Shown in pieces: positions 10,018 through 20,281 of a DNA stretch of 45,667 nucleotides. The DNA is from DATDCY01 sp031406795 [NCBI: Candidatus Rokuibacteriota bacterium] (GTDB taxonomy: Bacteria > JAUVQV01): NCBI GenBank assembly GCA_031406795.1, contig JANOHV010000107.1, forward strand, positions 1 through 45,667, read 5' to 3'. The stretch's first letter is position 1. Every line of letters begins with the position of its first letter. Position numbers and translations under genes: made by a program. Under the pieces are notes generated by a model that did no database searches, was not told the origin of the DNA, and worked only from the letters and a program-made list of their open reading frames with translations.

Positions 10018-11421
10018 TCAGCGACCGGACTGCCGGCGCAGACGCAGCAGCGTCCGGAACATCGGCTCCGCGAGCCCCTGCTCGCGGCAGATCCGCGCGG
10101 CCTCCTGCAGCATCGCGGGCGGCGGCGTCGATTCGGAGGACCTGACGCAGTTCGGCCGCGTCGCGATCTCGCGGCTGACGATCTCCAGCAGCCGCTCCCG
10201 GCCGAGTTCCGGGGAGACATAGAAGCGCCGCAGCAGCAGCGATTCCCCCGCCTCCACGAAGCCCTCCTCGAGGGCCGTTTCGTGCAGACCGGTGTGCGGG
10301 TAGATGCGCAGCCCCTCGCTGATGTGGACCATGTCCTCGGGGTCCACGAAGCGGTCGACGAACGCGAAAGTCTCGGCGATCGTCTGCTCGGTCTCTCCCG
10401 GACCGCCGAGCAGGAAGAACCACATCGTCGGCATCTTCGCCTCGCGCACGATCGTCGCGGTGCGCTCCAGTTCGGCGAGCGTGAAGTTCTTGCGCAGACG
10501 CCGGAGCATCGCCGGCGAGGCGGAATCGGGGGTCGAGTCGATCTGCGCGAAGCCGGCGGCGGCCATCAGGTCGATCAACTCGCGCGTCACCTGCGCCGGG
10601 TTCACGCCCATGGTGCGCAGGCGGACCTGCAGGCCGCGCTGCGCGATCTCCCAGCAGATGCTCTCGGCGTGCCCCGGCGGGTCGTTGAAGACGGAGTCGA
10701 CGAACTCGAACGCGACATCGCCGAGGCGCTCGCGCACCTGCTGGATCTCGTCGACGACGATTTCGGCGGGGCGGCAGCGGAAGTTCCGCCCCTCGACCTG
10801 CGGATAGGAGCAGTAGAGGCAGCCGCGGGCGCACCCGCGCTTGGTCTGGATCGGGTAGGCGCCGCGCTCGCGGTAGGGCGCGTAGTCGATCCGCTTGTCG
10901 ATCTCGGGGAACGGGAGCAGATCGAGCAGCACCGGCCGCGCGGCGCGCAACGGGGCCGGGCCGCCGGGGGCGACGACGCCGGGAACCGCGAGCGGATCAA
11001 AACCGCGCTCGAGCGCTTCGAGCAGCGCGGGGAATGCGGCCTCCCCCTCGCCGACCACGCCGTAGTCGGCCTCGCACTCCTCGAGCCACTCCTGCGGAAA
11101 GATCGAGAAGCCGCTGCCGCCGAGGATCAGCGGCGCCTGCGTCAGCCGGCGCAGCGGGCGCGCGAAGCGCTCGCGCACGTCGTTGACGAAGGAGACCCCC
11201 GCTTCCATGACGATGTCGTCGATGTTACGAATGCCGAGGCCGACGTAGTCCGGGGCGAACTCCGCCACCACCGCGGCGAGACCCGCCCCTTCGGCGAGCG
11301 GGTCGTGGATGCGCACCTGCCAGCCGGGCTCGAGCGCCGCCGCGACGAGACAGAGGCCGATCGGACTGACGGGATAGGGCACGCGCAGGGAGTTGGAGCC
11401 GACGAGCAGGACCTTTTTCAC
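10018..11421 (-). CDS. B12-binding-type radical SAM enzyme (arm A)
   Basis: 467 aa. Residues 1-160 form a Rossmann-like cobalamin-binding-type domain (start MKKVLLVGSN, PVSPIGLC near 20, VGEGEAAF near 125). The radical SAM core follows with CX3CX2C at Cys197, 201 and 204 (CARGCLYC), and the C-terminus carries the GLRIYPHTGL motif and RFYVSPEL typical of this class. No DxHxxG base-off motif is seen, as is common here, so cobalamin binding is not proved. Such enzymes perform radical methylations, cyclisations and rearrangements. It overlaps the ACP gene by 4 nt (ATGA), so it probably works on ACP-bound acyl chains or their products. Last gene of the arm A operon. Confidence 0.9.
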   Translation of the reverse strand: MKKVLLVGSNSLRVPYPVSPIGLCLVAAALEPGWQVRIHDPLAEGAGLAAVVAEFAPDYVGLGIRNIDDIVMEAGVSFVNDVRERFARPLRRLTQAPLILGGSGFSIFPQEWLEECEADYGVVGEGEAAFPALLEALERGFDPLAVPGVVAPGGPAPLRAARPVLLDLLPFPEIDKRIDYAPYRERGAYPIQTKRGCARGCLYCSYPQVEGRNFRCRPAEIVVDEIQQVRERLGDVAFEFVDSVFNDPPGHAESICWEIAQRGLQVRLRTMGVNPAQVTRELIDLMAAAGFAQIDSTPDSASPAMLRRLRKNFTLAELERTATIVREAKMPTMWFFLLGGPGETEQTIAETFAFVDRFVDPEDMVHISEGLRIYPHTGLHETALEEGFVEAGESLLLRRFYVSPELGRERLLEIVSREIATRPNCVRSSESTPPPAMLQEAARICREQGLAEPMFRTLLRLRRQSGR

Positions 11422-11693
11422 TGATCCGTGCGGTTGGCCCGGACGAACTCGGCGATGCGGTCGACGCTCTGCAGAACGTCCCGCGCGAGGTTCTGGTCGT
11501 CGATCTTCGCACCGTAGGTCTTCTGGAGCGCCACGAACAGCTCCACGGCGTCGAGCGAGTCCAGATCGAGCTTCGGGTTGCCGAAGATCGGCGCGCCGTC
11601 CTCGATGTCGTCGGGGGTGACGTCGGCGATCCTCAGCGCGTCGATGATCAGTTGCTTGATTTCGCGGTTGAGTTTTTTCGCGTCGTTGTCCAT
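11418..11693 (-). CDS. Acyl carrier protein (arm A)
   Basis: 91 aa, type II ACP. The phosphopantetheine attachment serine is Ser46 in DLDSLDAVEL, in its normal place at the start of helix II; the ends read IKQLIIDALRIADV and DVLQSVDRIAEFV, also standard. I start at MDNDAKK (11693); an in-frame ATG 18 nt upstream is also possible. The gene is separate from the housekeeping acpP context (no fabD/fabF neighbours on this side) and is coupled by ATGA to the radical SAM gene, with a BtrH-like gene upstream. It is thus a pathway-specific carrier. Confidence 0.93.
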   Translation of the reverse strand: MDNDAKKLNREIKQLIIDALRIADVTPDDIEDGAPIFGNPKLDLDSLDAVELFVALQKTYGAKIDDQNLARDVLQSVDRIAEFVRANRTDQ

Positions 11694-11712
11694 GGTCGCG
11701 CCCTTCACCATG

Positions 11713-11759
11713 CAGGCCGCTGAAAAAGGCCCATCTGCTGGACCTTTTTGATCAGCCTG
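11713..11759. repeat. Interrupted hairpin between the BtrH-like and ACP genes
   Basis: Outer arms CAGGC/GCCTG (11713-11717, 11755-11759) and inner arms AAAAAGG/CCTTTTT (11723-11729, 11743-11749) form a stem with a small internal loop. It lies inside the 127-nt gap 11694-11820, the largest gap in an otherwise tightly packed operon. It may be a dispersed repeat or an RNA processing/attenuation site. Confidence 0.5.
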
Positions 11760-11820
11760 CCCGTTTCGAGTTGCTCAATACCCTGTGATCGTATCCTGGC
11801 AAAGTGTACCAATTCCAACG

Positions 11821-12822
11821 CTACTTTACGAGCCTGCCCAGACGGCGGAAGATCGCCTGCTCGGCGTCGGCGCGCTCGAGGATCATGTCGCCGAGCTCGC
11901 GCAGCTTCTCCGGCCCGAGATCGCGCCGCTTGCCCATCCGGGCGGCCGCGATCGAGACGTCGCGCCAGCGGTCGCCGTTCTCCATCATCGCCTTGGCGAC
12001 GTCGGCGACCTCGGGGTTGTCGAGGATCTTCGCGGCCTCCTGCAGGAACGTCGCGTAGAGGTAGCGGAAGCCGCCGCCGCCCGTCCCCCGCTCCTCGAGG
12101 ATCACGGCGATCATCATGACCTCGTGGGAGAGGTGATCGAGGTCCCGCGTGAGCCTCGGCCACTCCCGGACCTTGCGCGCGAAAAAGCGGATGCCGCGCA
12201 CGCCGAAGAACGGAATCGGCAGTTTGACCATGTAGAAGACCGCGTCCTTGATCCCCTGGCGCACGGCCGCCTTCAGGTCGGGCCGCTCGGGGACCGAGGC
12301 CGGCCAGAAGAGCAGCCCCTTCGGCGCGAACTGCCCGCGCGCGAACCGCGCCGTCCGGAAGACCGCTGCGTCGAGGCTCGTCGGCGCCGGGAAATAGGTA
12401 TCGCTGATCAGATAGCGCCCGTCCTTCTTTCCCGTCACGATCACGTAGTGCGCGTTGAAGTGGGCCCGGGTGTATTCGGGCAGGTAGTCCATGTAGAAGT
12501 AATCCACCTGCGCGCCGACGGGAACTCCGCGCTCGAGGAGCGCATCGAGCTCGCGCGTCGCCGCCGCCGGGTCGCGAAAGTTCAGCGTGTTCATCGGCAC
12601 GCCGAGGCGCGCCGGGGATTTCAGCCGGATCCGGCCGGGCTTGTTGCGCAGCGCGATCGTCGGGAAGGGGAGCATCGGGATGCTGAGGTACCCGAAGAAG
12701 AGCGCCCCGCTGACCCCGAAGACCAGCGACTCGGTGACCTCCATGCCGGCGCCTCGCAGCAGCGCGGTCACGGCGCCCGACTCGCAGTGCGCCGCCATCT
12801 TGTGGGTGAACGGCGCGCTCAT
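11821..12822 (-). CDS. BtrH N-terminal-domain protein, candidate ACP acyltransferase
   Basis: 333 aa from the ATG at 12822, which shares ATGA with the HTH gene stop. The N-terminus has the BtrH-type HCESGA motif (His12-Cys13), followed by VFGVSGALFFGY, PVGAQVDYFYMDYLPEY in parts, and HYVIVTGKKDGRYLISD-type strands in which His and Asp of a Cys-protease-like triad can be seen. The C-terminal half looks like the helical DUF4872-type domain. In butirosin synthesis BtrH moves an ACP-bound acyl group to an amine (family knowledge). Placement right beside an ACP gene suggests an equivalent ACP-to-acceptor transfer here; the acceptor is unknown. A peptide-cleaving role is an alternative. Confidence 0.75.
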   Translation of the reverse strand: MSAPFTHKMAAHCESGAVTALLRGAGMEVTESLVFGVSGALFFGYLSIPMLPFPTIALRNKPGRIRLKSPARLGVPMNTLNFRDPAAATRELDALLERGVPVGAQVDYFYMDYLPEYTRAHFNAHYVIVTGKKDGRYLISDTYFPAPTSLDAAVFRTARFARGQFAPKGLLFWPASVPERPDLKAAVRQGIKDAVFYMVKLPIPFFGVRGIRFFARKVREWPRLTRDLDHLSHEVMMIAVILEERGTGGGGFRYLYATFLQEAAKILDNPEVADVAKAMMENGDRWRDVSIAAARMGKRRDLGPEKLRELGDMILERADAEQAIFRRLGRLVK

Positions 12823-13316
12823 CGACCCGCCCCCGCGTCGCCCTCTGCCGCAGCCGGGTCGCAGACTCCGACACGGGTCTTCGTCAGTAGCGGGTTCGCC
12901 GTGCGCTCCTGCCGCAACTCGACCCGGCCGTCCTGCGCCGCGATCACCTGGAACAGGTTCGCCACCGGGACGCCGAAGACCTCGGCGTAGCGGGCGGCGA
13001 GGCGCAGCTCGATCTCCCCGAACCCGGCCGGCGTCAGGTGCCGCCGCACGGCGCGACGGCTGACGCCGACGCGAACGGCGAGATCGGCCTCCGCCAGCCC
13101 GAGAGTCTGGAGGTAAAACCAGACCGCGCTGACCTCCCCCGCCTCGAGCTTGCGCAGGCACTCGAGCCGGTAGCGCTCGCGCTTCTCGAAGAAGTCGTCG
13201 ATGAACTCCTGCGCGAGGTAGGAGCCCGTCTGGAGCGGCCCGTAGCTGGCGTCGTCGCGCTCGACGTACAGCACCACCTGGTGCGGGTTCACGGCCTTCA
13301 TGTCCTGTTCTTTCAC
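12819..13316 (-). CDS. Helix-turn-helix protein of the arm A operon
   Basis: 165 aa. The middle (about 70-95) holds a readable helix-turn-helix, LAEADLAVRVGVSRRAVRRHL, given here in part as DLAVRVGVSRRAVRRHL, and a second helical segment with FGVPVANLFQV as in XRE-type regulators. The N-terminus contains aromatic and acidic segments (VVLYVERDDASYGPLQ). It is coupled by ATGA to the BtrH-like gene and begins 4 nt after the ABC permease. Probably the operon's own DNA-binding regulator; the signal is not known. An alternative start is ATG at 13301. Confidence 0.7.
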   Translation of the reverse strand: MKEQDMKAVNPHQVVLYVERDDASYGPLQTGSYLAQEFIDDFFEKRERYRLECLRKLEAGEVSAVWFYLQTLGLAEADLAVRVGVSRRAVRRHLTPAGFGEIELRLAARYAEVFGVPVANLFQVIAAQDGRVELRQERTANPLLTKTRVGVCDPAAAEGDAGAGR

Positions 13317-13320
13317 GGCG

Positions 13321-14595
13321 CTACTCCCTTCTGCGGAAGACCAACACGGCGATACCCAGCGTCGCCGCGCCGAACGCGACGAGCTTCGCGAGCTTCGGCA
13401 GCACGCTGGCGAGCGTCCCGCCGCGCAGGAAGAGGTCGACGAAAGCGCTCAGGCCCCACTGCAGCGGCGAGAGCTGCCCGATCTGCTGCATCTTGGCGGG
13501 CATCAGGAAAGAGGGGACCATGATCCCGCCGAGCGCGGCGGCGATCACGACCGCGGTGGCGCAGAAGACGGACGACTGCTCGGTGGTCCGGTTGATCGCC
13601 CCCATCATGATCCCGAACCCGGTGGCGGCGAACGCGGCGGCCAGCGCGGCGGCGGCGATGGCGGCGTACTGGGTCCCCACCTCCAGCGACGCCGTGCCGA
13701 GACGGGGCAGCACCTGCGCGCCGATCACCAGCAGGAAGCTGAACTGGATCAGGCAGACCCCCATGTAGACGATCACCTTCGCGGCGAGGATCGTCACCGG
13801 GGAAACCGGCAGCGTGCGCAGGCGCACCAGCGTCCCGCCGTCGCGCTCGCGGATGATCCCCCCGGAGAGCGGTATCGAGATCATGAACATCGCGAAGAGC
13901 GTCCAGGCCGGAACGTTCTGCTGCACCGAGCTGGGCATCACGTCCGCGCCCCCCTGCCCGGCGAAAAACTCGCGGACCGTGATGTGCTGCTCGGCCTCCC
14001 ACGACGAGCCATCCGCGGGCTTGCCGGTGACGCCGCTCATGAACCCCTGGATCTTGCCCATCATGACCTTGATCTCGACGCCCTGCGAGAGGCGCTCCAG
14101 CGCGGTGATCACGGCCCGGCGAAACGGCGGGCGCACCGCCGGGTCGAAGTAGACGGCGATCTCCCCCGGCGGCTCGGCGGTGGCGACGGCCGGGGCCATC
14201 ATCGCGGGCAACATCCGCGCAAGCAGCCGGTCCGCGCCGGCGGCCACCCGCTCGGCCACGCCGGGGGGCACGACGATCCCCATGGTGTGGGTCCCGGCCT
14301 GCAACTCCTCGCGGATGATCTCCGCGGTCACCGCGCCCCCCCGCAGCTCGCGCACCACCGTGAATGCGCCCGTGCCGTCGAGCCCCTTCGCGACCGCGGC
14401 GCCGAACTCGTCCCCCGCCGTCACGGCGACGAGCACCGTCGTTCTGCCGCCCTGGACGGCCCGCAGCGCGTCCTCCTGCACGAGCGTCGTGATCAGCACC
14501 ATCGCGGTGGGCATCACGAACAGGACCGCGACCCCGCCGCGGTCGCGCAGCAGCAGCAGCAGTTCCTTCCAGACGACGGCCAGCAGTCTTCTCAT
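13321..14595 (-). CDS. ABC-2-type transporter permease
   Basis: 424 aa. One membrane segment at the N-terminus (about 20-40), a large extracytoplasmic region (about 45-235), then five or six hydrophobic segments in the C-terminal half (TLFAMFMISIPLSGG, ILAAKVIVYMGVCLIQF, YAAIAAAALAAAFAATGF, FCATAVVIAAALGG and others). That is the ABC-2 export permease (YhhJ/DrrB) plan. The ATPase gene ends 1 nt before it starts. Together they should export, or move to the outer leaflet, a hydrophobic product of the neighbouring ACP-dependent enzymes; the substrate is inferred from position only. Confidence 0.88.
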   Translation of the reverse strand: MRRLLAVVWKELLLLLRDRGGVAVLFVMPTAMVLITTLVQEDALRAVQGGRTTVLVAVTAGDEFGAAVAKGLDGTGAFTVVRELRGGAVTAEIIREELQAGTHTMGIVVPPGVAERVAAGADRLLARMLPAMMAPAVATAEPPGEIAVYFDPAVRPPFRRAVITALERLSQGVEIKVMMGKIQGFMSGVTGKPADGSSWEAEQHITVREFFAGQGGADVMPSSVQQNVPAWTLFAMFMISIPLSGGIIRERDGGTLVRLRTLPVSPVTILAAKVIVYMGVCLIQFSFLLVIGAQVLPRLGTASLEVGTQYAAIAAAALAAAFAATGFGIMMGAINRTTEQSSVFCATAVVIAAALGGIMVPSFLMPAKMQQIGQLSPLQWGLSAFVDLFLRGGTLASVLPKLAKLVAFGAATLGIAVLVFRRRE

Positions 14596-14596
14596 G

Positions 14597-15346
14597 CTAG
14601 TCCCTCAGGCTCCTTCCGGTCAGCTCCAGGAAGAGCTCCTCCAGGTTGCGGCACCCGGGGCGCTCGGCGACCAGCTGCGCCGGCGGCCCCTGGAGCAGCA
14701 CCTTCCCCGAGTCCATGATGGCGACGCGCGTGCAGAGCTTCTGCGCCTCCTCCATGTAGTGGGTCGCGTAGACCATGGTCTCCCCGGCGCCGCTCAGCGC
14801 CCGCAGGTTCTCGAAGATCAGGCCGCGCGACTGCGGGTCGATCCCGACGGTCGGCTCGTCCAGCACGAGCAGCCGCGGGTGGTGAAGGATCCCCGCGGCG
14901 AGGTTTGCCCGGCGCTTCATGCCGCCCGAGTACTTCGATACCCGGCGGTCGGCGCTCTTCTCGAGGCCGACCACGTTCAGCAGCTCGTCGACCCGGCTCT
15001 TCAGCGCCGCACCGTACAGGCCGTGCATCCGCCCGAAGAATTCCAGGTTCTCCCGCCCGGTCAGCGTCTGATACAGCGCAATGTCCTGCGGGACGAACCC
15101 CAGCAGGTGCTTGATGCGGCCCGGATGACGGATGACATCCTCGCCGAACACCCGGACCTCGCCGCTCGTGGCCTTCAACAGCCCGCAGACGATCGAGAGC
15201 GTCGTCGTCTTGCCCGCCCCGTTCGGCCCGAGCAGCCCGAAGATCTCGCCCTCGCGCACCTCGAGGTCGAGTTCATTCACCGTGGCCTCGTCGTTCCCGT
15301 GGTAGCGCTTCACGAGGCCGCTTACCCGTATCGCCGCCGTCTCCAT
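14597..15346 (-). CDS. ABC transporter ATP-binding protein (ABC-2 exporter)
   Basis: 249 aa from the ATG at 15346 (METAAIRVSGLVKRY), preceded by AAAGG; the frame extends upstream to 15538 but without family similarity. It has Walker A (LLGPNGAGKTTTL), signature (YSGGMKRRANLA) and Walker B (LLVLDEPTVGID), as in CcmA/DrrA-type exporter ATPases. It is the first gene of arm A; its promoter must lie in 15347-15562, back to back with katG. Confidence 0.92.
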   Translation of the reverse strand: METAAIRVSGLVKRYHGNDEATVNELDLEVREGEIFGLLGPNGAGKTTTLSIVCGLLKATSGEVRVFGEDVIRHPGRIKHLLGFVPQDIALYQTLTGRENLEFFGRMHGLYGAALKSRVDELLNVVGLEKSADRRVSKYSGGMKRRANLAAGILHHPRLLVLDEPTVGIDPQSRGLIFENLRALSGAGETMVYATHYMEEAQKLCTRVAIMDSGKVLLQGPPAQLVAERPGCRNLEELFLELTGRSLRD

Positions 15347-15472
15347 CCCCTGCCTTTGCATGTTGAGTCGGTCATGGTAACTGCGATCGAGGGTTGCTGC
15401 AATCGGTGGCAAGGCGTTTCTGGCCGACGGGGACACTTGCATGTCGGCCCTTTGGGGCGAATACTGTGGTAA

Positions 15473-17758
<2,286 letters not shown>

Positions 17759-17812
17759 TCGTTCCAGGAGCGGCTTCACGGGCACCTGACCGGGCGGAAA
17801 AAACAGGAAGCG

Positions 17813-17852
17813 AGCCGGCCTCGTGACGGAAATGCCGTCTGCGAGGCCGGCT
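17813..17852 (+). terminator. Hairpin downstream of katG
   Basis: Outer stem AGCCGGCCTCG/CGAGGCCGGCT (17813-17823 with 17842-17852, 11 bp perfect) encloses a second stem GACGG/CCGTC (17825-17829, 17835-17839). The katG and ferritin-like genes converge here, so it may end both transcripts. There is no T-run. Confidence 0.6.
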
Positions 17853-17918
17853 GCCGGAAGGCTTCCGCCCCTGCCCTGCCGCGGACCGCGAGGCCCGGGC
17901 CATTGCCGGGGTGCCCGC

Positions 17919-18356
17919 TCAGGCGTACGGATACATGCCGCGCTTGACCTGGTCGAGGGCGCGCAGCAGGCCGGCGTGCTTCTTCTCGTCCTGGAGCAGG
18001 AAATCCAGCAGATACTCCTCAACGAGCATCTTGTGGCCGCGCAGGCTGGCCGCCGAGTCGTTCACCGCCTCGACCATCTGGTTCTCCAGCAGCAGGTGGT
18101 GCTCGAGAAGCGATGAAATCTCGCCCATGTCATCGGGGCTCAGCGTCACCGGCTTGGTCTCGACGGCATCGATGATGAACTGCTGGATGCGGTCGTGAAG
18201 CTCGGAATCGCGACGGATGATCTCCATGACCAGACGCAGTAACGGATGGTTCGTCTTCGCGAGCACGGCGGTCATCGACGCCACCGACTCGCGCTCCACC
18301 CCCTGCCAGAACTGCATGCGCTTCGCCAGGTCCTCCCGAATCTGCTTCGTCGTCAT
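17919..18356 (-). CDS. Ferritin-like four-helix protein
   Basis: 145 aa from the ATG at 18356, chosen because GGGAGGGG lies just upstream; the frame is open to 18464. The sequence is almost all helix with repeated acidic/His positions: RDSELHDRIQQF, LLEHHLLLENQM, and LLQDEKKHAGLLRAL, the last being the ExxH type of ferritin-like metal site. This fits the ferritin-like/rubrerythrin-like superfamily (or a haemerythrin-like bundle), possibly for iron or oxidative stress, matching convergent katG. The precise family was not recognised. Confidence 0.6.
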   Translation of the reverse strand: MTTKQIREDLAKRMQFWQGVERESVASMTAVLAKTNHPLLRLVMEIIRRDSELHDRIQQFIIDAVETKPVTLSPDDMGEISSLLEHHLLLENQMVEAVNDSAASLRGHKMLVEEYLLDFLLQDEKKHAGLLRALDQVKRGMYPYA

Positions 18357-18796
18357 CGGTCCCCCTCCCGCCTTGTCCGCCAACTGCAGTGCCCGCGCCG
18401 CGACTTCCTGTGCATACCTGAACCGGTAGGCCCCGAAAATATCCCGCCTGAGTCCGGCCCGCAATGGTGGAATCTGCCTATCTCCGGCTCACCCGGCCCG
18501 CGTCGATGCCAGGCGGTACCGATCGAAAACGATGTAAGCGTTCAATGAAGTGCGGTAACTTCTCCCGTTCGTGGTGAGCCTGTCGAACCACGAACGGGAA
18601 AGAGTCTTCATACAAGCGCCCTTCGACGGGCTCAGGGCGAACGGTACTGATCGGGCCACCGTTCACTGAAGGGTTACGAGAACGATTCACTTTGTTCTTG
18701 CAGGCGTTCGTGCGAAGAGTATATTCGAGACGGCTCGCGCGCCGGTTCCGTTCTGGAGGCGGCGCCTCACGTCCAACGCAGTCGGGAGGGTGCGAC
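18357..18796. repeat. Gene-free region with a paired REP-like element
   Basis: No gene is supported in these 440 nt. 18563-18599 is a 13-bp stem (TCCCGTTCGTGGT/ACCACGAACGGGA) around GAGCCTGTCGA. 18617-18639 is a second hairpin (CGCCCT/AGGGCG) whose loop region is the reverse complement of the first (one mismatch), so the two are head-to-head. They are flanked by similar bases CGTTCAATGAAG (about 18539) and CGTTCACTGAAG (about 18661). Related GGTGAGCYTGTCGAACC elements are widespread in bacterial genomes. Confidence 0.75.
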
Positions 18797-19186
18797 ATGA
18801 AGAAGATCGTACTGTTTCTGCTCGCAGTCATCATGGTCGCCGGCGGGGCGGGCTGCAGCGGGGACGACTTCTCCCCCACCACCAGCAACATGGCTGGCAT
18901 CTACAACTTCACGAAGATCACGGTCACGGACGGCGGGGTCACGGGAACCATCATTGCTCCGGACGTCTCGGGCACGATCATCTTGACGAGCATTGGAACC
19001 TACACCGTCGATATCAGAATCGGAGGGGACAGAACCGCGGGCTCGGGAACCTACGCAATCTCCGGCGACACCATCATCATCGATAACGGCGATGGGATCG
19101 GGCCCATCACGGATGATGGCCGGAAATTTTCCTTCACCACGGTCGAGGGCGGCACGACAGGTGTATTCGAGTTCACTCGATCCTGA
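18797..19186 (+). CDS. Small putative lipoprotein, beta-rich
   Basis: 129 aa from the ATG at 18797, preceded by GGGAGGG. Residues 1-19 are a signal sequence ending in VAGGAGC, with Cys20 as a likely lipidation site (Gly at -3 is unusual). The mature part is short Thr/Ile/Gly-rich strands (GTIILTSIGTYTVDI, GSGTYAISGDTIIID), which resemble lipocalin-like or META-type small beta domains that read out a default value. Not recognised as a named family. It stands alone between the REP pair and the DUF1428 gene. Confidence 0.7.
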   Translation: MKKIVLFLLAVIMVAGGAGCSGDDFSPTTSNMAGIYNFTKITVTDGGVTGTIIAPDVSGTIILTSIGTYTVDIRIGGDRTAGSGTYAISGDTIIIDNGDGIGPITDDGRKFSFTTVEGGTTGVFEFTRS

Positions 19187-19304
19187 CCGGGGTTCTCCCT
19201 CACGACTTTCGAGCAGGACACCGGGAAGCATCCCCGGCCGGTTCGCTCCTGTTGAATGACCCGGCGCGTTGCTGAGCGCGCGTCACAACCAAAGGAGGCT
19301 GCAC

Positions 19305-19664
19305 ATGCGTTACGTCGATGGCTTTGTCCTGGCGATCCCGAAGAAGAACCTCCCGGCCTACCTGCGCATGGCGCGGAAAGCCGGCAGGATCTGGCGTGAC
19401 CATGGCGCCCTCGAGTACCGCGAGGCCGTCGGCGACGACCTCAAGGTGAAGATGGGGCTCCCCTTTCCCCAGCTGGTCGGGCTGCAGCGAGGCGAGACCG
19501 TGGTGTTCTCGTGGATCGTGTTCAAGACCCGGGCGCATCGCGACCGCGTCAACGCCAAGGTGATGAGGGACCCGCGAATGGCGAGCATGATGGATCCGAA
19601 GTCCATGCCCTTCGACATCAAGCGCACGACGTACGGCGGGTTCAAGGTGCTGGTCGACGCCTGA
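19305..19664 (+). CDS. DUF1428 (YbaA-like) protein
   Basis: 119 aa from the ATG at 19305, preceded by AAAGGAGG. The sequence MRYVDGFVLAIPKKNL, the WRDHGALEYREAVGDD segment, and the closing FDIKRTTYGGFKVLV match the small DUF1428 family of dimeric alpha/beta-barrel (ferredoxin-like) proteins such as E. coli YbaA. No biochemical function is known for the family. The gene appears to be on its own. Confidence 0.88.
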   Translation: MRYVDGFVLAIPKKNLPAYLRMARKAGRIWRDHGALEYREAVGDDLKVKMGLPFPQLVGLQRGETVVFSWIVFKTRAHRDRVNAKVMRDPRMASMMDPKSMPFDIKRTTYGGFKVLVDA

Positions 19665-19814
19665 GACCGGGCGCCGCAGACGGAGCATGAAGCCTGCAGT
19701 TCTCGCCAACTCCGCCGTTTGCGTTATATCTGCGATTCGTGCACCCTACGCGCAGCCTTCAACCATGATCCTCCGCACGATCGGCAAACGACAGACAACC
19801 AAGAGGTGGCGAGC

Positions 19815-20252
19815 ATGAACAGAAACATTGTGGCTATCGTGGCGGTCGCGGGCATCGTCGTCGCCTGCGCCCCGGTTTCGAAGACGCCTGCAAACCCGGC
19901 CCCGTCAAGTTCCCCGCAGGGAGCCGCAACGTCATTTGCCGGGATCGGTAAAGCGGACCAGACCGTTGCCGAAATCTATGCGGGCAAGGATCGTCTCGCG
20001 GAAACCGTGGTCAAGGTGCGGGGCAAAGTCGTCAAGTACAACTCCCAGATCATGGGCAAGAACTGGGTCCACATCCAGGACGGTACCGGCGCGAGCGGCA
20101 CCAACGATCTGCTGGCCACGACCGCGGATACCGCGAAGACCGGCGACATCGTCGTCGTCTCGGGCAGGATCTCGCTGGACAAGGATTTCGGCAGCGGCTA
20201 CCGCTACGAGCTGATCATCGAGGACGCGAAACTCGTCGTCGAGCCGCAATAG
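19815..20252 (+). CDS. OB-fold-type small lipoprotein
   Basis: 145 aa from the ATG at 19815. Signal sequence MNRNIVAIVAVAGIVVAC with lipidation Cys18 (VVAC), then a Pro/Ser-rich linker and a beta domain starting near 50: VAEIYAGKDRLAETVVKVRG, KVVKYNSQIMGKNWVHIQDG and GDIVVVSGRISLDKDFGSGY. The pattern 'VxVRGxVVKxNxxIMGxNWxHIQDG' is typical of OB-fold periplasmic proteins found with c-type cytochrome or nitrite-reduction genes (family knowledge). Function is unknown here. Confidence 0.8.
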   Translation: MNRNIVAIVAVAGIVVACAPVSKTPANPAPSSSPQGAATSFAGIGKADQTVAEIYAGKDRLAETVVKVRGKVVKYNSQIMGKNWVHIQDGTGASGTNDLLATTADTAKTGDIVVVSGRISLDKDFGSGYRYELIIEDAKLVVEPQ

Positions 20253-20257
20253 CGGCG

Positions 20258-20281
20258 GCCGGGCCTTTTTCGGCGCCCGGC
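20258..20281. terminator. Convergent hairpin between OB-fold lipoprotein and radical SAM genes
   Basis: Stem GCCGGGC/GCCCGGC (20258-20264, 20275-20281) encloses a loop with TTTTT. It overlaps the stop codon of the minus-strand radical SAM gene. Likely a shared terminator-like structure. Confidence 0.45.

Noticed and set aside
9162-10220. Upstream in-frame extension of the M48 protease
   Set aside because: It covers the two UPF0145 genes in another frame and has no family similarity; a TTG start at 9161 fits better.
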